From contig JAPOLY010000001.1 in assembly GCA_029976805.1 (NCBI GenBank), positions 1-64,000 on the forward strand: a stretch of DNA of 64,000 bases, read 5' to 3'. Under the pieces are notes generated by a model. The model saw only the letters and a program-made list of their open reading frames with translations, did not search any database and was not told the DNA's origin. This DNA is from a bacterium (GTDB lineage Bacteria > Planctomycetota > UBA8108 > UBA1146). A program made the translations under genes and the position numbers. Below are positions 30,031-40,419 of this stretch, piece after piece (within the stretch, counting starts at the first letter, position 1; every line of letters begins with the position of its first letter).

Positions 30031-32892
30031 TCAGTCGAGATGGACGAATTCGTTGAGATTCAAGGTTGCGAGGCAGAAGACTGCCAACGCTTCCGTCTCT
30101 TCAAGTTGGTGGTCTGATTGCAGTTTATTCAGAAAATCAAAATGTCGATCGACCATCGATTCTGAAACCTGCTTCTGGGTGACCAGTTCCAGTGCACGTC
30201 GCACTTTTGATCGAGGATCTTTCGATTCACGATTCAATCTATCGGCAAACATCTTTGCCTGTCTGTCACTGAACTCACTGTTAAGAAGAGTCAACGCTTG
30301 TGTTGGCTGAACGGTATTGAAGCGAACGGGGCACGAGGTGTCTGTGTCAGCCAGATCAAATGAGATCAGCAGTGGATGAGGCAATGAGCGTTTGACAAAG
30401 ACGTAGACGCTTCGACGCATGGAGTTGGGATCTTCCAGTCCTGCCCCAGGCACAGCATCACCCACCGGCCATGCGGATCCTGGTCTCGAAGATGTGGACA
30501 AAACTTCTGAGGGAAGTTTTGGGAAGACACTGGTTCCGCCGATAGCCAGATTCAAGTTGCCACTCACGGCAAGAACCGAGTCTCTAATTTCTTCAGCAGA
30601 CAAACGACGCCCCGGGAATCGCCAGTAGAGCTTGTTTGTCGGATCCAGTTCGGAAGCCAGGTGGTCGTGTTCCCCCGAGATGCGAAAGGCGGTACTGGTA
30701 ACCAGTTGGCGGATCATGTGCTTCATGCTCCACCCGTTCTGGATCAGTTCACGGGCCATGGCATTCAACAGTTCCGGGTGACTGGGGGGCAAACCGAAGA
30801 CTCCAAAATCATTGGGAGTCCCCACGATGGGGGTTCCAAAAACATGTTGCCAAAGACGATTGGCCAGCACTCTTGCCGTTCGAGGGTTATCGGGGCTCGT
30901 GATCCAACGGGCGAGGGCCAATCTGCGCCCACTCGATTCCCCATCGCTCGGGGGGCTGATCGTGGCTTTTTCACCTCCCAGGAACTCGGGGAATCCTGGT
31001 AGCAACTCTTCTGATTCGTCTGGACTGCTCGCGTTTCCTCTAATTCGCACAAAACTCTTTTTGACTCTGGACAGATCAATTTCCTGTGCGGAGAGTACCC
31101 ACTCCGTATCGGTCGACGGTTTATCCATGGCGAGTATCCGGGACTCGGCAGCTCTCAAACGCTCTGCTTCAGGAACTCCCAATCGCTCTTCCACGACCTT
31201 CGAGTATTGCGGCAGGAATCCGCCCTCCTGGAAAAGGTGAAGGATTTCTGTGGGGGAAAGAACCCGATTCCAGAACCCCAATTCATCCAGAGAACCTCTG
31301 AACCGACTTCCTCCTTTGGGTGATCGTCCAATGGAGAGGTGACTGGAAGCTGTGAGCGGTTGGGTGCTTCCCTTGGAGAATCGTTCGTCGTAGGGAAGGT
31401 GTTCGATACCATCGATCCATAGTCGAATATGACCCGTGGATTGCTGACGTGTGAAACAGATGTGATGCCAGCGATCGTCAGTAATTCCTTTTGGGCCGGC
31501 AACAAAGGTTTCCGGGTTTCCGGTTCCTGCTGCGATCCGCGATCCAATAAGGGAGATTCCAAAATCGTTGTGAACGCCATTGATTTCGCCATCCACCAAT
31601 CCGGTTCCCATGAACCAGCGGGGATCTTTTTCAGCGCCAGATCCCCGGGCTGAGGATTTAAACCAGAAAGAGATGGTGAAGTCATTGGCTACCGGACTCT
31701 CAATGGAAAGATGACCCTTTCCTTTGAGGTGAAGAGCCTGACTGCCTTCGCGACCTTCGGCGAATTCAATCGTGTCGTGAATTTCCGCTCCCGGCACGTC
31801 GCCAGTGTTGAAATCCAAATGAAGGACACGACCTTCCTTCAATGAGTCTGCTGCTCCTGCAAATGCTTCCGTACCCCAACGGGCTTTGACCTCATCGATC
31901 AAATGGCGTGCTTCCAGAAGGCTCTCTGTACGGCTTCTCTTCCATGATTCGAGTTCTGCCTCGAAGTCCCGAAGTCCTAAGTCGGAAGGAAGTTCACGTG
32001 TGAAGTTTTCAGTGTTGAGGGCATTGCCAATATTCTGGTCGTAAGGTTTGAGTCGCTCAAAAAAGGAGAGCATTCGGTAGTAGTCTCGAGTCGGAATGGG
32101 GTCGCCTTTGTGATCATGGCAGCGGGCACAGCCCATGCTGATCCCCAGCATCGATCGACAGGTGGTGTCGAGCATGCTGTCAAAGTCGGTGTAGACAGCC
32201 TGCAGAGTATCGGCCGATTCATCGTTGCGAATCCCGAGGTGAAGGAAGCCGGTGGCGACATGGGTCGAAACCCGCTCGTCCTCGAGCTCATCTCCCGCCA
32301 ACTGTTCTGTCAGAAATCGATCGTAGGGCATGTCCGAATTGAAAGCGTCAATCACCCAATTCCGATACTTCCAGGCGTGGGGCTTGGTTCGATCTCTCTC
32401 GTACCCATCGGTTTCCGCCCAACGTACGAGATCGAGCCAATGTCGAGCCCAGTGCACTCCGAACTGCTCTGACGACAGGAGTTTGTCGACCTGTTTTTCA
32501 TACCGAAGCGGATCGTCACTCTTGAGGAATGTCTCGACCTCTTCTGGAGAAGGTGGCAAACCAGTGAGGACGTAATGCAGTCTGCGCAACAAAATATCCG
32601 CGCTCGCCGGGGGCGCAGGAGTGAGTCCTGCTTCCTCCAGAGGAGCAAGCCAATAATGGTCGAGCGGATGGGTTACAATCCCTGATAAGGATTTCAGTAG
32701 CGGGAGATCATCTTCTACCAGGGGCTGATCACACCAGGGTTGATCCATCAGATCAGCCGGCTTCACCTCAGCAGGTTTCAAATCCTCCTCATGGGTACTC
32801 AGGGCAATCGTTGGGAAAACCCCTGCAAGCAAGGCCCCCGTGATCAGCAAAAGTATTGTGACCTTCAGGTATTGGAAGAATCTCATACTCAT
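30031..32892 (-). CDS. PSD1/DUF1549-DUF1553 protein with internal LamG (concanavalin A-like) domain
   Basis: LRRLHYVLTGLPPSPEEVETFL, FGVHWARHWLDLVRWAETDGYERD; LamG FTISFWFKSS...WHHICFTRQ...LDELGFWNRVLSPTEI; PSD1 RRLALARWITSPDNPRTARVLANRLWQHVFG. Ends 20 nt before DUF1501 start. Confidence 0.92.
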   Translation of the reverse strand: MSMRFFQYLKVTILLLITGALLAGVFPTIALSTHEEDLKPAEVKPADLMDQPWCDQPLVEDDLPLLKSLSGIVTHPLDHYWLAPLEEAGLTPAPPASADILLRRLHYVLTGLPPSPEEVETFLKSDDPLRYEKQVDKLLSSEQFGVHWARHWLDLVRWAETDGYERDRTKPHAWKYRNWVIDAFNSDMPYDRFLTEQLAGDELEDERVSTHVATGFLHLGIRNDESADTLQAVYTDFDSMLDTTCRSMLGISMGCARCHDHKGDPIPTRDYYRMLSFFERLKPYDQNIGNALNTENFTRELPSDLGLRDFEAELESWKRSRTESLLEARHLIDEVKARWGTEAFAGAADSLKEGRVLHLDFNTGDVPGAEIHDTIEFAEGREGSQALHLKGKGHLSIESPVANDFTISFWFKSSARGSGAEKDPRWFMGTGLVDGEINGVHNDFGISLIGSRIAAGTGNPETFVAGPKGITDDRWHHICFTRQQSTGHIRLWIDGIEHLPYDERFSKGSTQPLTASSHLSIGRSPKGGSRFRGSLDELGFWNRVLSPTEILHLFQEGGFLPQYSKVVEERLGVPEAERLRAAESRILAMDKPSTDTEWVLSAQEIDLSRVKKSFVRIRGNASSPDESEELLPGFPEFLGGEKATISPPSDGESSGRRLALARWITSPDNPRTARVLANRLWQHVFGTPIVGTPNDFGVFGLPPSHPELLNAMARELIQNGWSMKHMIRQLVTSTAFRISGEHDHLASELDPTNKLYWRFPGRRLSAEEIRDSVLAVSGNLNLAIGGTSVFPKLPSEVLSTSSRPGSAWPVGDAVPGAGLEDPNSMRRSVYVFVKRSLPHPLLISFDLADTDTSCPVRFNTVQPTQALTLLNSEFSDRQAKMFADRLNRESKDPRSKVRRALELVTQKQVSESMVDRHFDFLNKLQSDHQLEETEALAVFCLATLNLNEFVHLD

Positions 32893-33044
32893 GACCTCAG
32901 CAATTGCCATAAACCCGACCCTGCTTCCAAGATTAACACCTGTTTGCTGCGCAGGTTTGCCTGCCAGTGCCCTGTTGAGATTTTACCCTCGTGTATCAGT
33001 GAGCCAAGACTGTAAACGGCAGGAAGATTTGGATGGGGAGCGGT

Positions 33045-33587
33045 TCAGACGATCACTTCAGCTTCATGGGGACGCAACGCTTCGATAATAAAACGGATGT
33101 GATCGTCAAGTTCTACCCCAAGAAGCTCTACCCCGGTGTGAACTTCACTTCGATCGACTCCCGCAGCAAAGTTTTTGTCCTTGAGTTTCTTTTTTACCGA
33201 CTTCGGAGTGAGGTCCTGTAGTTTGTTGGGGCGCAACCTTGCCACAGCGATGATCAGCCCGGTCAGTTCGTCGCTGGCGAGCAGAGCCTTGTCGAGAAGG
33301 GTTTCACAGGTATAGCCCCATTGGGTGTAATGGCAGTGAATGGCGTGGGCTTTTTCCGATTCGCCCCGTTCCTCGAGCAACTGGGTGATGATCTTGGGGT
33401 GTTCTTCAGGATGCTTCTCGTAATCGGCATCATGAAGTAATCCGGTGATCGCCCAATGATCAGCATCTTCGCCATACTTTTCTGCATACGCCTCCATGAC
33501 GATTTCCACAGAGCGGACGTGAGCCAGCAATGCGGAGGACTCCATCATTCCATGGAGGATTTCTCGGGCTTCTTCACGAGTCATCAT
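33045..33587 (-). CDS. HD-domain (HDIG-type) hydrolase
   Basis: LLAHVRSVEIVMEAYAEKYGEDADHWAITGLLHDADYEKHPEEHPKI, ALLASDELTGLIIAVARLRP. Confidence 0.85.
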   Translation of the reverse strand: MMTREEAREILHGMMESSALLAHVRSVEIVMEAYAEKYGEDADHWAITGLLHDADYEKHPEEHPKIITQLLEERGESEKAHAIHCHYTQWGYTCETLLDKALLASDELTGLIIAVARLRPNKLQDLTPKSVKKKLKDKNFAAGVDRSEVHTGVELLGVELDDHIRFIIEALRPHEAEVIV

Positions 33588-33597
33588 GGCAACCTCC

Positions 33598-34839
33598 TCA
33601 AAGGGCCCTGTTAGCCATCGCGGCTTCAATATCCTCGATGGTTTTAGGGATGTTCCCGGTCAGATTGACGGGGCCATCGGCAGTAACGAGGATGTCATCC
33701 TCGATTCGGATTCCCATTTTTTCCTCGGGGAGGTAGATGCCAGGTTCAATGGTGATGATGGCGCCCTCAGGGACGACAGTCTCGGGTTGGACATCATGAA
33801 CTTCGAGTCCAATCGGGTGTCCAATTCCATGGGGGTAATAATCACCGAAGCCTGCGTCCGTAATTATCTTCCGCGAGATGGAATCCAATTCCGAGTAGGC
33901 GATTCCAGGTTTCACTGCAGCGATAGTGGTCTCCATGGAGTCGAGAACGATGGAGTAAACTTCTTTCTGGCGATCACTGAACCGTCCATTGGCAGGGTAG
34001 GTTCTTGTGACGTCGGAGCCGTAGCCACAGGGGCCTTTTCCATAACGCGCTCCGCTGTCGATGACGACCAGATCTCCGTCCTCAACCCGGGCATTGTTGG
34101 ATCGGTAATGCAGTATCGTCGCATTGAATCCGCTGCCGACAATGGTGCCGTAAAAGGGACCGCGGGAGCCATTTGAGCGATAAGCGTGCTCTGCGGCCTC
34201 CTGAATATCAAACTCATTCACACCCGGTTCGAGGACATCGAGAATTGCTGCAAAACCCTTCGAGGTGATTTCAGCGGAGCGCTCGATCATCGCTCTTTCA
34301 GCAGCAGATTTGACCGCACGCTGAAGAGGAACCAATCGACTTCCGTCCTTGATGGAAAAACCGGGGAGGCGTTGTTGCAATTTCTGGAAGGCTTCGAGGT
34401 CAGGCCCCAACGGTTGTTCATGATTGGCGATGGGGTGCAGGCACATGCCCTGAAGTGAGACCTTGCAGGCATTGAGCAACATCTGCGGAAATGCAGAGGT
34501 CCGCATGAGAGCCTTGAATCCCATCTTCTTTCGTAACTCGGCATCGATGGGCCCCCTCCAGCCATCCCACCTTTCCAACTCGGGGAGGTGAGGTTCCAGA
34601 AACAACATTTCTCTGCGGGCAGGATTGGGGTCTTCAGGATTGAGAAGCAGGATCGCTCCGGGTTCATCAATGAGGCCGGTCAAGTACTGGAAATTGAGGT
34701 CGGGGTGAAAATCGTCATGCAAACCTCCCCCTTTTCCGGCAAAGACCACCGCAGTGGCTCCGTTCAGGCTTTGAGAGAGCTGCTCCCGTCTCGCGGCAAA
34801 CTCCTCCTGAGGGATTTCCAGTAATTCATGCTGATCCAT
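33598..34839 (-). CDS. pepP: Xaa-Pro aminopeptidase (M24B)
   Basis: LVVIDSGARYGKGPCGYGSDVTRTYPANGRFSDRQKEVY, HGIGHPIGLEVHDV, ITIEPGIYLPEEKMGIRIEDDILVT. Confidence 0.92.
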   Translation of the reverse strand: MDQHELLEIPQEEFAARREQLSQSLNGATAVVFAGKGGGLHDDFHPDLNFQYLTGLIDEPGAILLLNPEDPNPARREMLFLEPHLPELERWDGWRGPIDAELRKKMGFKALMRTSAFPQMLLNACKVSLQGMCLHPIANHEQPLGPDLEAFQKLQQRLPGFSIKDGSRLVPLQRAVKSAAERAMIERSAEITSKGFAAILDVLEPGVNEFDIQEAAEHAYRSNGSRGPFYGTIVGSGFNATILHYRSNNARVEDGDLVVIDSGARYGKGPCGYGSDVTRTYPANGRFSDRQKEVYSIVLDSMETTIAAVKPGIAYSELDSISRKIITDAGFGDYYPHGIGHPIGLEVHDVQPETVVPEGAIITIEPGIYLPEEKMGIRIEDDILVTADGPVNLTGNIPKTIEDIEAAMANRAL

Positions 34840-35013
34840 GTTGCTTCCTTTACTAACTGGGAGATCCCCACTTTGGACAATCGGGATCGTATACCGGGGG
34901 GCATTATCGATGATCTGGATGGGCATGGAAGAGGGGGGATGTTCTGGAATGATTCAGACCTGATCTTGATAAAATCTGGCGAGAACACGAAAATCAGGGT
35001 GTTGGAGGAACTG

Positions 35014-36261
35014 ATGAAATCACCCCAAATGTTGAGAAGCGTCGCCGGGCTTCTGGCCCTGATCGCAATGTGGCTCTGCTATTCCCTGCTGTCCATCCAT
35101 GCCGCCAAGTCACCGGATCTGGGTCTGCTCGCAGGGGTTTGTGGTGATTCGGGAGAGAGTTGCTCTTCTGTGGTCAATGGGCGTTGGGGTGTTTTCCCGC
35201 CAGGTGAGGAAGGGTCAGAGGGCCCCTATGAGGGGATTCCGGTCGCTGGATTGGGATTCGTTTACTTCTCACTGTTGGCAGGCTGGTACCTGTTGGTCAG
35301 CCCTGCTGCCGCACGGGTTCCGAAATTGGCAAACGCAATCTTTGGTTTCAATGTGTTGGGCCTTTTGGGTTCGATTGCCTACACCGTGATCATGCTGACG
35401 CAGATCGGCACGACCTGCGGGCTGTGTCTGATCAGTCATGGTTGCAATCTCGGTATCCTCGGAATCGGCCTGTTTTTGAGTAAGCAAAGCCAGAATGACG
35501 CACAAGTGACCGTCTCACTCTCCCGTCATCTGGTGACAGTCGGGATGGTCGTTCTCTGCTGCGCGACGATGGCGGTTCTGGTTTATTCCGAGGGCCAATT
35601 CCGATCGCGTTATGTCGCACTGGAAGAGCAATCGAAGGAACTGATGGATCTCGCCAGGGATGTGGAAAAGGTAGAAACCGCCTATCGCAATTCTCCGCGA
35701 ATGTTTGAACAGGAGGCCATTCGGAAGGATGACCCGCGACGCGAGACGACCGGTGGATTGCGATACCAGCTGGTGATCTTTTCAGATATTCAGTGCTCCA
35801 ACTGCGCCAGATTTGAAGAATATCTGAAATCGACGATTATGCCGATCTGGAATGGCCATCTTGAAGTGGTTTGGAAGCATCTTCCCAATACCCGTGAACA
35901 TGAATATGCCCAGATTTCTGCCCAAGCTCTCGAGGCTGCGAGGATTCAGGGCAAGTTTTGGGAGTTGGTGGATTATCTGTTCGAGAGAAGAAAAGTACTG
36001 GGAACGTTGGACTGGTCTGCGGTTTCTGCGGAGCTGGGATTGGAAACCCGGAAATTTTTGCAGGATATGGAATCACCTGAGGTCAAACGCAGGATCGCCG
36101 AAGATGCGGCTCTGGGGCGCAAGGCCGGAGTGAAGGGAACCCCGGGAGTATTCCTCAATCGCAGGCCTGTGAGTCGCTTAATGCGCAAAAGTCCCGGTTT
36201 CTGGGAGATTCAGGCTGATTCCCTCAGGGAGATTCGGGCCTCCCGTAATTTGGACTGGTAA
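35014..36261 (+). CDS. Vitamin K epoxide reductase (VKOR) - DsbA/thioredoxin-fold fusion
   Basis: Multi-TM VKOR region with CSSVVNGRWGVF and TTCGLCLISH (CxxC); C-terminal IFSDIQCSNCARFEEYLKS...GVKGTPGVFLNRRPV Trx fold. Confidence 0.88.
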   Translation: MKSPQMLRSVAGLLALIAMWLCYSLLSIHAAKSPDLGLLAGVCGDSGESCSSVVNGRWGVFPPGEEGSEGPYEGIPVAGLGFVYFSLLAGWYLLVSPAAARVPKLANAIFGFNVLGLLGSIAYTVIMLTQIGTTCGLCLISHGCNLGILGIGLFLSKQSQNDAQVTVSLSRHLVTVGMVVLCCATMAVLVYSEGQFRSRYVALEEQSKELMDLARDVEKVETAYRNSPRMFEQEAIRKDDPRRETTGGLRYQLVIFSDIQCSNCARFEEYLKSTIMPIWNGHLEVVWKHLPNTREHEYAQISAQALEAARIQGKFWELVDYLFERRKVLGTLDWSAVSAELGLETRKFLQDMESPEVKRRIAEDAALGRKAGVKGTPGVFLNRRPVSRLMRKSPGFWEIQADSLREIRASRNLDW

Positions 36262-36579
36262 AGACTTTCCTGCCTGCTCCTGGGTGGGACGTTGTGTATC
36301 TCGTTTCAACGAGTAAATTAGTGATACAGGGCTTTTTGCGAGGTGGTGTGTCTTGCCCGGCCGGATTCCTGACCAAACCCTATTCCGGTTTGGTGTGGAA
36401 CATTTTCGGGCTTTCCATGGACCCAGGGTCGGGTCCTTCCTCACATAAAATTCTGTCGTTGACGCATTACATCCCGAAATTCTTTTCTTACCCGGCGTCA
36501 ACGGGACAAGTGATTTTAAAAATGTGTGGGTACCGGTGTGCAGTTGCACTGGGTGCTCTTTGATTCGCCTAAAAGGTGA

Positions 36580-37980
36580 TTGATGAGGAATGAAATGTTT
36601 TCCAGATTCAACGTAGTCGTAGTTTGGCTGGCACTCGTCGTCGGTTTCAGCAGCAAACTGGTTGCACAGGATCCAACATTTGTTTTCTCCGGAGGAGATC
36701 AGTCTGTGGCAGCAGCAGGCGGGCAAGCCAATTTTTCATTGGATGTCAGTCTGGTGCAGTCGACCGGCCTTCTTGAGGAGACTCGTGGATTCTCTTTTTC
36801 TGCTGCACATGATCCTGCGGTGTTGACCGTAGTTCAGGGTGGCACCGGAACATACGTACCGGAAACATTGGGTCCGCTGAATACACTCAATGGTGGTGGT
36901 GGTCCGGACTTCATTCAGGGAGAGATTTTCCCCAGTGGAGTGACCTGCGGAGTGATCTATGCTTTCACTGCAGTGACCCAGACGATTACCTTTGATGTTC
37001 CCCAGCCGGTGATTCGAATCAATTACCAGACGGTCCCCGGTGCATTGACCGGTGTCACAGGTGATCTGGTAACCCAGATCAGTCAGGGCTCAGGCCTGGG
37101 TGATCCACCGACAGCCACAGTGGTGGTGATTGGCGCGGGAACCTCTGCTCCTGCGACCTTTGAGACCAGCAATATCACGATCCAGACTTCTCCTCCTCTT
37201 TCCTTCACCTGCCGTGCCGATGATTCATCTTCCACGTTCAATGGTGCTTCCGGAGAGGGATCGGCGAGTATAGGTGTGTCCGTCTTTGAAAACCTGCTTC
37301 CCGGAGGCAGTGCGAGCCCGACTCAGGGACTCTCGATGGGGCTGTCTTATGACGGCAGCCTTTTGACGGCATCCGGTGTGAATCAGGGAGCAACCCTTTC
37401 TGCCCTTGAAGGTGGAAATGGAGCCGAGTTCTTCCAGGTGGACCTTCTGTCTGGCGGGCTGACGGTCGGTGTGATCTACGACTTCCAGGGTCAGTCCCTG
37501 ATCCCTTACGGTTCACCGGATCAGATTTTGAGCATCGACTTCGATACCGTTGCTGCCAGCCTTGCCGGGACTGCTCCGGGAACGGTGGTCAGCACCACGC
37601 TGACTCCTGTTGCGGGATTGGGCCCGACAGGAGTGACTCTGGTGATGGTCGTGGATGGGACCTCTGTTACCATGACCCCGGAAAGTGGCACTCTTTCATT
37701 GACTTCCCTCGGTGGATTTGACCGTGGTGATTGCAATGCAGACTCCCTCTTTGACCTCGCGGACGTCATCAAACTTCTCTCAGTCCTTTTCTCTGGAGAC
37801 CCCCTTTCCTGTGAAGATGCCTGTGACGGAAATGACGACGAGCTTCTCGATATCGCAGACGCCATCAAGTTGCTCAGTGTTCTCTTCTCCGGAGATACTC
37901 CGCCACCGGGAGCAGGAACCTGCTCACCGGATCCGGCAGGAACCGCTCTCGATTGCGTGAGCTTCCCGCCCTGCGAGTAA
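36580..37980 (+). CDS. Secreted protein: two cohesin-like repeats plus dockerin-like C-terminus
   Basis: Signal peptide; two 'GFSFxxxHDP..L....GGGGPDF' repeats; C-term FDRGDCNADSLFDLADVIKLLSVLFSGDPLSCEDACDGNDDELLDIADAIKLLSVLFSGD. Confidence 0.8.
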   Translation: MMRNEMFSRFNVVVVWLALVVGFSSKLVAQDPTFVFSGGDQSVAAAGGQANFSLDVSLVQSTGLLEETRGFSFSAAHDPAVLTVVQGGTGTYVPETLGPLNTLNGGGGPDFIQGEIFPSGVTCGVIYAFTAVTQTITFDVPQPVIRINYQTVPGALTGVTGDLVTQISQGSGLGDPPTATVVVIGAGTSAPATFETSNITIQTSPPLSFTCRADDSSSTFNGASGEGSASIGVSVFENLLPGGSASPTQGLSMGLSYDGSLLTASGVNQGATLSALEGGNGAEFFQVDLLSGGLTVGVIYDFQGQSLIPYGSPDQILSIDFDTVAASLAGTAPGTVVSTTLTPVAGLGPTGVTLVMVVDGTSVTMTPESGTLSLTSLGGFDRGDCNADSLFDLADVIKLLSVLFSGDPLSCEDACDGNDDELLDIADAIKLLSVLFSGDTPPPGAGTCSPDPAGTALDCVSFPPCE

Positions 37981-38000
37981 GTAAGATTTAAGATTCCGAT

Positions 38001-38029
38001 GGCCTTTGCGGGAGATCTCCGCGAAGGCC
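38001..38029 (+). terminator. Putative terminator hairpin after 36580-37980
   Basis: GGCCTTTGCGG gagatct CCGCGAAGGCC stem (one T-G wobble); no clear T-tract. Confidence 0.45.
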
Positions 38030-38206
38030 GTCGGAAATTTTGAATAACACCCGACGATCCCCTTGGGTATTGGGGCTTCCGAGGATCAGGGCCTGAAGGC
38101 CCTGTCGTCAATTTGAGGGCCCTCCCTGTTTTTGGGAGGGGGAGTGAAAATAGGGGGGCAACCCCCCGAAAATTCCGCCCCCCGGCGGAAGAAAGAGGAG
38201 TTGGTA

Positions 38207-40084
38207 ATGTCGCCCAGACCCTTTTTGAAATCTTTTGTGACAGCAGTGTTGTTGATTCTCGTGGTGTCACATGCGTCTCTGATTCAGGGGCAGGTGTTTG
38301 AAGTCTCGTCTCCAAACCCCTCCGTTCCCGCGGGTTCCGGGTCTGCCAGTTTCGATCTGGTCTTTTCGATCGACCAGATTTCCGGAGCTCTCGAGCAGAC
38401 CTGTGGTTTCCAATTCCAGTACTCCCATGATCCTTCAGTTCTTTTGGTGAGTGGAAACGGAGCCGTCCCTTCCGGTGATCTGGCTGCCCTCGACGGAGGA
38501 AATGGTCCGGGTTTCTTCGATGGGCAAACCTTCCCCACAGGTTTCACCGTGGGAACCGTCTTTTCGTTGTCATTTTCCGAGACTCTGACTTTCGATGTTC
38601 CCAAAGAGGTCATCACCGTCGGTTACACGGCAGTTCCAGCAGCGATTGCCAATCTCTCCCAGGACCTTTTGACGGTGGTGTCGATGTCGAACACTTTGGG
38701 TTCGCCGGTGATCGACAACATCATTTCAAATTGCGCCGGAGGAACCGAAACTCTTTTGGGGGCTAATTGCACCGTGACCCTGATGCCTGCTCCACCTCTG
38801 GACTTCCAGATCTCTACCCCGGATCAGAACCTTCTGGCTTCAGAAGTGATCGCTCAGGGAATCTCTGCAGACTTTGAAATTGTGCAGGTGGCACCCGATC
38901 CCGCAGATATTACTCCGACGGATGGTTTCAGTTTCGCCTATGGCCATGATCCTTCCTTGTTGACCATCGATTCCGTGGAGCTCGGGGCAGGCCTTTCCAG
39001 TCTGGACGGAGGTGCTGGCCCAGAGTTCTTCCAGGGAAGCCTTTTTGCTGCGGGAGCCGCTGTCGGCTGTCTCTACGACTTTCAAATTCAGGAAACAGTG
39101 ACCTTTGATTCAGCGATCCTGGTTGCCACCTTCAACTACAGTTCCGCTGGAGGCTTGGCAAACTTGACCAATCCGGTGACGACCCAGATTCAGCAATCCA
39201 CGGTTCTGGGATCTCCGGCCATTGAGAGTGTTGTGGTGGTCGGTGGAGGAACTGCTATTCAGGCGACCGTCAATCCTGCTTCTTTCACCATTCAGCCGAC
39301 ACCTGCTTTTACTCTCAGCGCTCCTGATCAGACGGCCTCTTTCTCGCCCACTTCAGGTGCGGGCAGCTTTGATGTCACCTTTGAATTGCTGGAGGACCCA
39401 TCGAACAGTGGGTTCCCCAATGCGACTCAGGGTTTTTCCATCGGACTGGGGCATCCTTCCTCGTTGTTGTCCGTCACAGGTGGCGGAGCTGCAGGAGTGA
39501 CTCTGGGGTTGAATGGCGGAAACGGACCCGATTTCTTTGACGTCAACACGTTTGCGTCCGGCATCACTTTCGGATGCGTCTACTCATTCACGAATCCGGG
39601 CACCAGCACACTCTTTTTTGACGTTGCCCAACCCCTCGTCTCTGCAAGTTATGAGACGATTCCCGGAGCTTTCACAGGTCAGCAAAACCCGGTGATTGTG
39701 TCACTGACCAGCAACAGTGGGTTGGGGTCTCCTCCTGTAGAGCAGGTTGTGGTGGTCAACAGTCAGTCCCAGGGCCTCTTTGTTGCTGGTTGCGATATTG
39801 AGTTGGCACCGGGTGGAGGCATCGATCGCGGAGATTGTAATGATGATGGCAATTTTGACATCGCCGATGCAGTGGTCCTGCTTTCGTTCCTCTTCCTTTC
39901 CGGATCCGTCAATTGTCAAAACGCTTGCGATAACAATGATGACGAACAGGTCAACATTGCGGATGCAGTGACCGCCCTTTCAGCCCTGTTTACGGGAGGT
40001 CCGCCTCCCCCGGGCAATGGACAGTGTGGTCCTGATCCGACCCCCGGAACCTTGAGTTGCGATACGTTCAATTCCTGCCTGTAA
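38207..40084 (+). CDS. Secreted protein: three cohesin-like repeats plus dockerin-like C-terminus
   Basis: MSPRPFLKSFVTAVLLILVVSHASLIQGQ signal peptide; three ~160-aa repeats (CGFQFQYSHDPSVLLV / GFSFAYGHDPSLLTI / GFSIGLGHPSSLLSV); C-term IDRGDCNDDGNFDIADAVVLLSFLF. Confidence 0.8.
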   Translation: MSPRPFLKSFVTAVLLILVVSHASLIQGQVFEVSSPNPSVPAGSGSASFDLVFSIDQISGALEQTCGFQFQYSHDPSVLLVSGNGAVPSGDLAALDGGNGPGFFDGQTFPTGFTVGTVFSLSFSETLTFDVPKEVITVGYTAVPAAIANLSQDLLTVVSMSNTLGSPVIDNIISNCAGGTETLLGANCTVTLMPAPPLDFQISTPDQNLLASEVIAQGISADFEIVQVAPDPADITPTDGFSFAYGHDPSLLTIDSVELGAGLSSLDGGAGPEFFQGSLFAAGAAVGCLYDFQIQETVTFDSAILVATFNYSSAGGLANLTNPVTTQIQQSTVLGSPAIESVVVVGGGTAIQATVNPASFTIQPTPAFTLSAPDQTASFSPTSGAGSFDVTFELLEDPSNSGFPNATQGFSIGLGHPSSLLSVTGGGAAGVTLGLNGGNGPDFFDVNTFASGITFGCVYSFTNPGTSTLFFDVAQPLVSASYETIPGAFTGQQNPVIVSLTSNSGLGSPPVEQVVVVNSQSQGLFVAGCDIELAPGGGIDRGDCNDDGNFDIADAVVLLSFLFLSGSVNCQNACDNNDDEQVNIADAVTALSALFTGGPPPPGNGQCGPDPTPGTLSCDTFNSCL

Positions 40085-40131
40085 GGTGGGATTGATCGAT
40101 TGTTAATCGATCGGATTCTCTGCTCTGCATC

Positions 40132-40167
40132 AGGACCCGACCTGTCTAAAGTGACAGGCCGGGTCCT
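40132..40167 (+). terminator. Putative terminator hairpin after 38207-40084
   Basis: AGGACCCG-A-CCTGTC taaagt GACAGG-C-CGGGTCCT, 14 bp with a single mismatch; no obvious T-tract. Confidence 0.45.
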
Positions 40168-40215
40168 GAACTCCGCTCGGCTGACGGTGACCCAGCCCTT
40201 GAGCAGTAATTGCCC

Positions 40216-40377
40216 ATGGTGCCTCCCTCGAATACGATGGAGTCATTGGACTATGAGGCTCTTGTTGTAAGAAGACGATTCAAGCTGGAACCCGATCATT
40301 TTCGTGGGGTTCTCGATTTGATTATTGCCTGTATCGAAAGACATCAGGTCGGTTTTACAACCCGTGTTGCCTTTTAG
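40216..40377 (+). CDS. Possible 53-aa small protein (MVPPSNTMESLDYEALVVRRRFKLEPDHFRGVLDLIIACIERHQVGFTTRVAF)
   Basis: Short ATG-to-TAG frame between two large genes, below the ORF-track cut-off; no family recognised. Confidence 0.2.
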   Translation: MVPPSNTMESLDYEALVVRRRFKLEPDHFRGVLDLIIACIERHQVGFTTRVAF

Positions 40378-40419
40378 ACTTCTGTCAGATCTCTGCTCTT
40401 TTCGTGAGGACGATTATTC

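Noticed and set aside
30031-32892. LamG insertion in the PSD1/DUF1549 protein as a novel fusion
   Set aside because: LamG-containing DUF1549/DUF1553 proteins paired with DUF1501 are a common planctomycetal arrangement.
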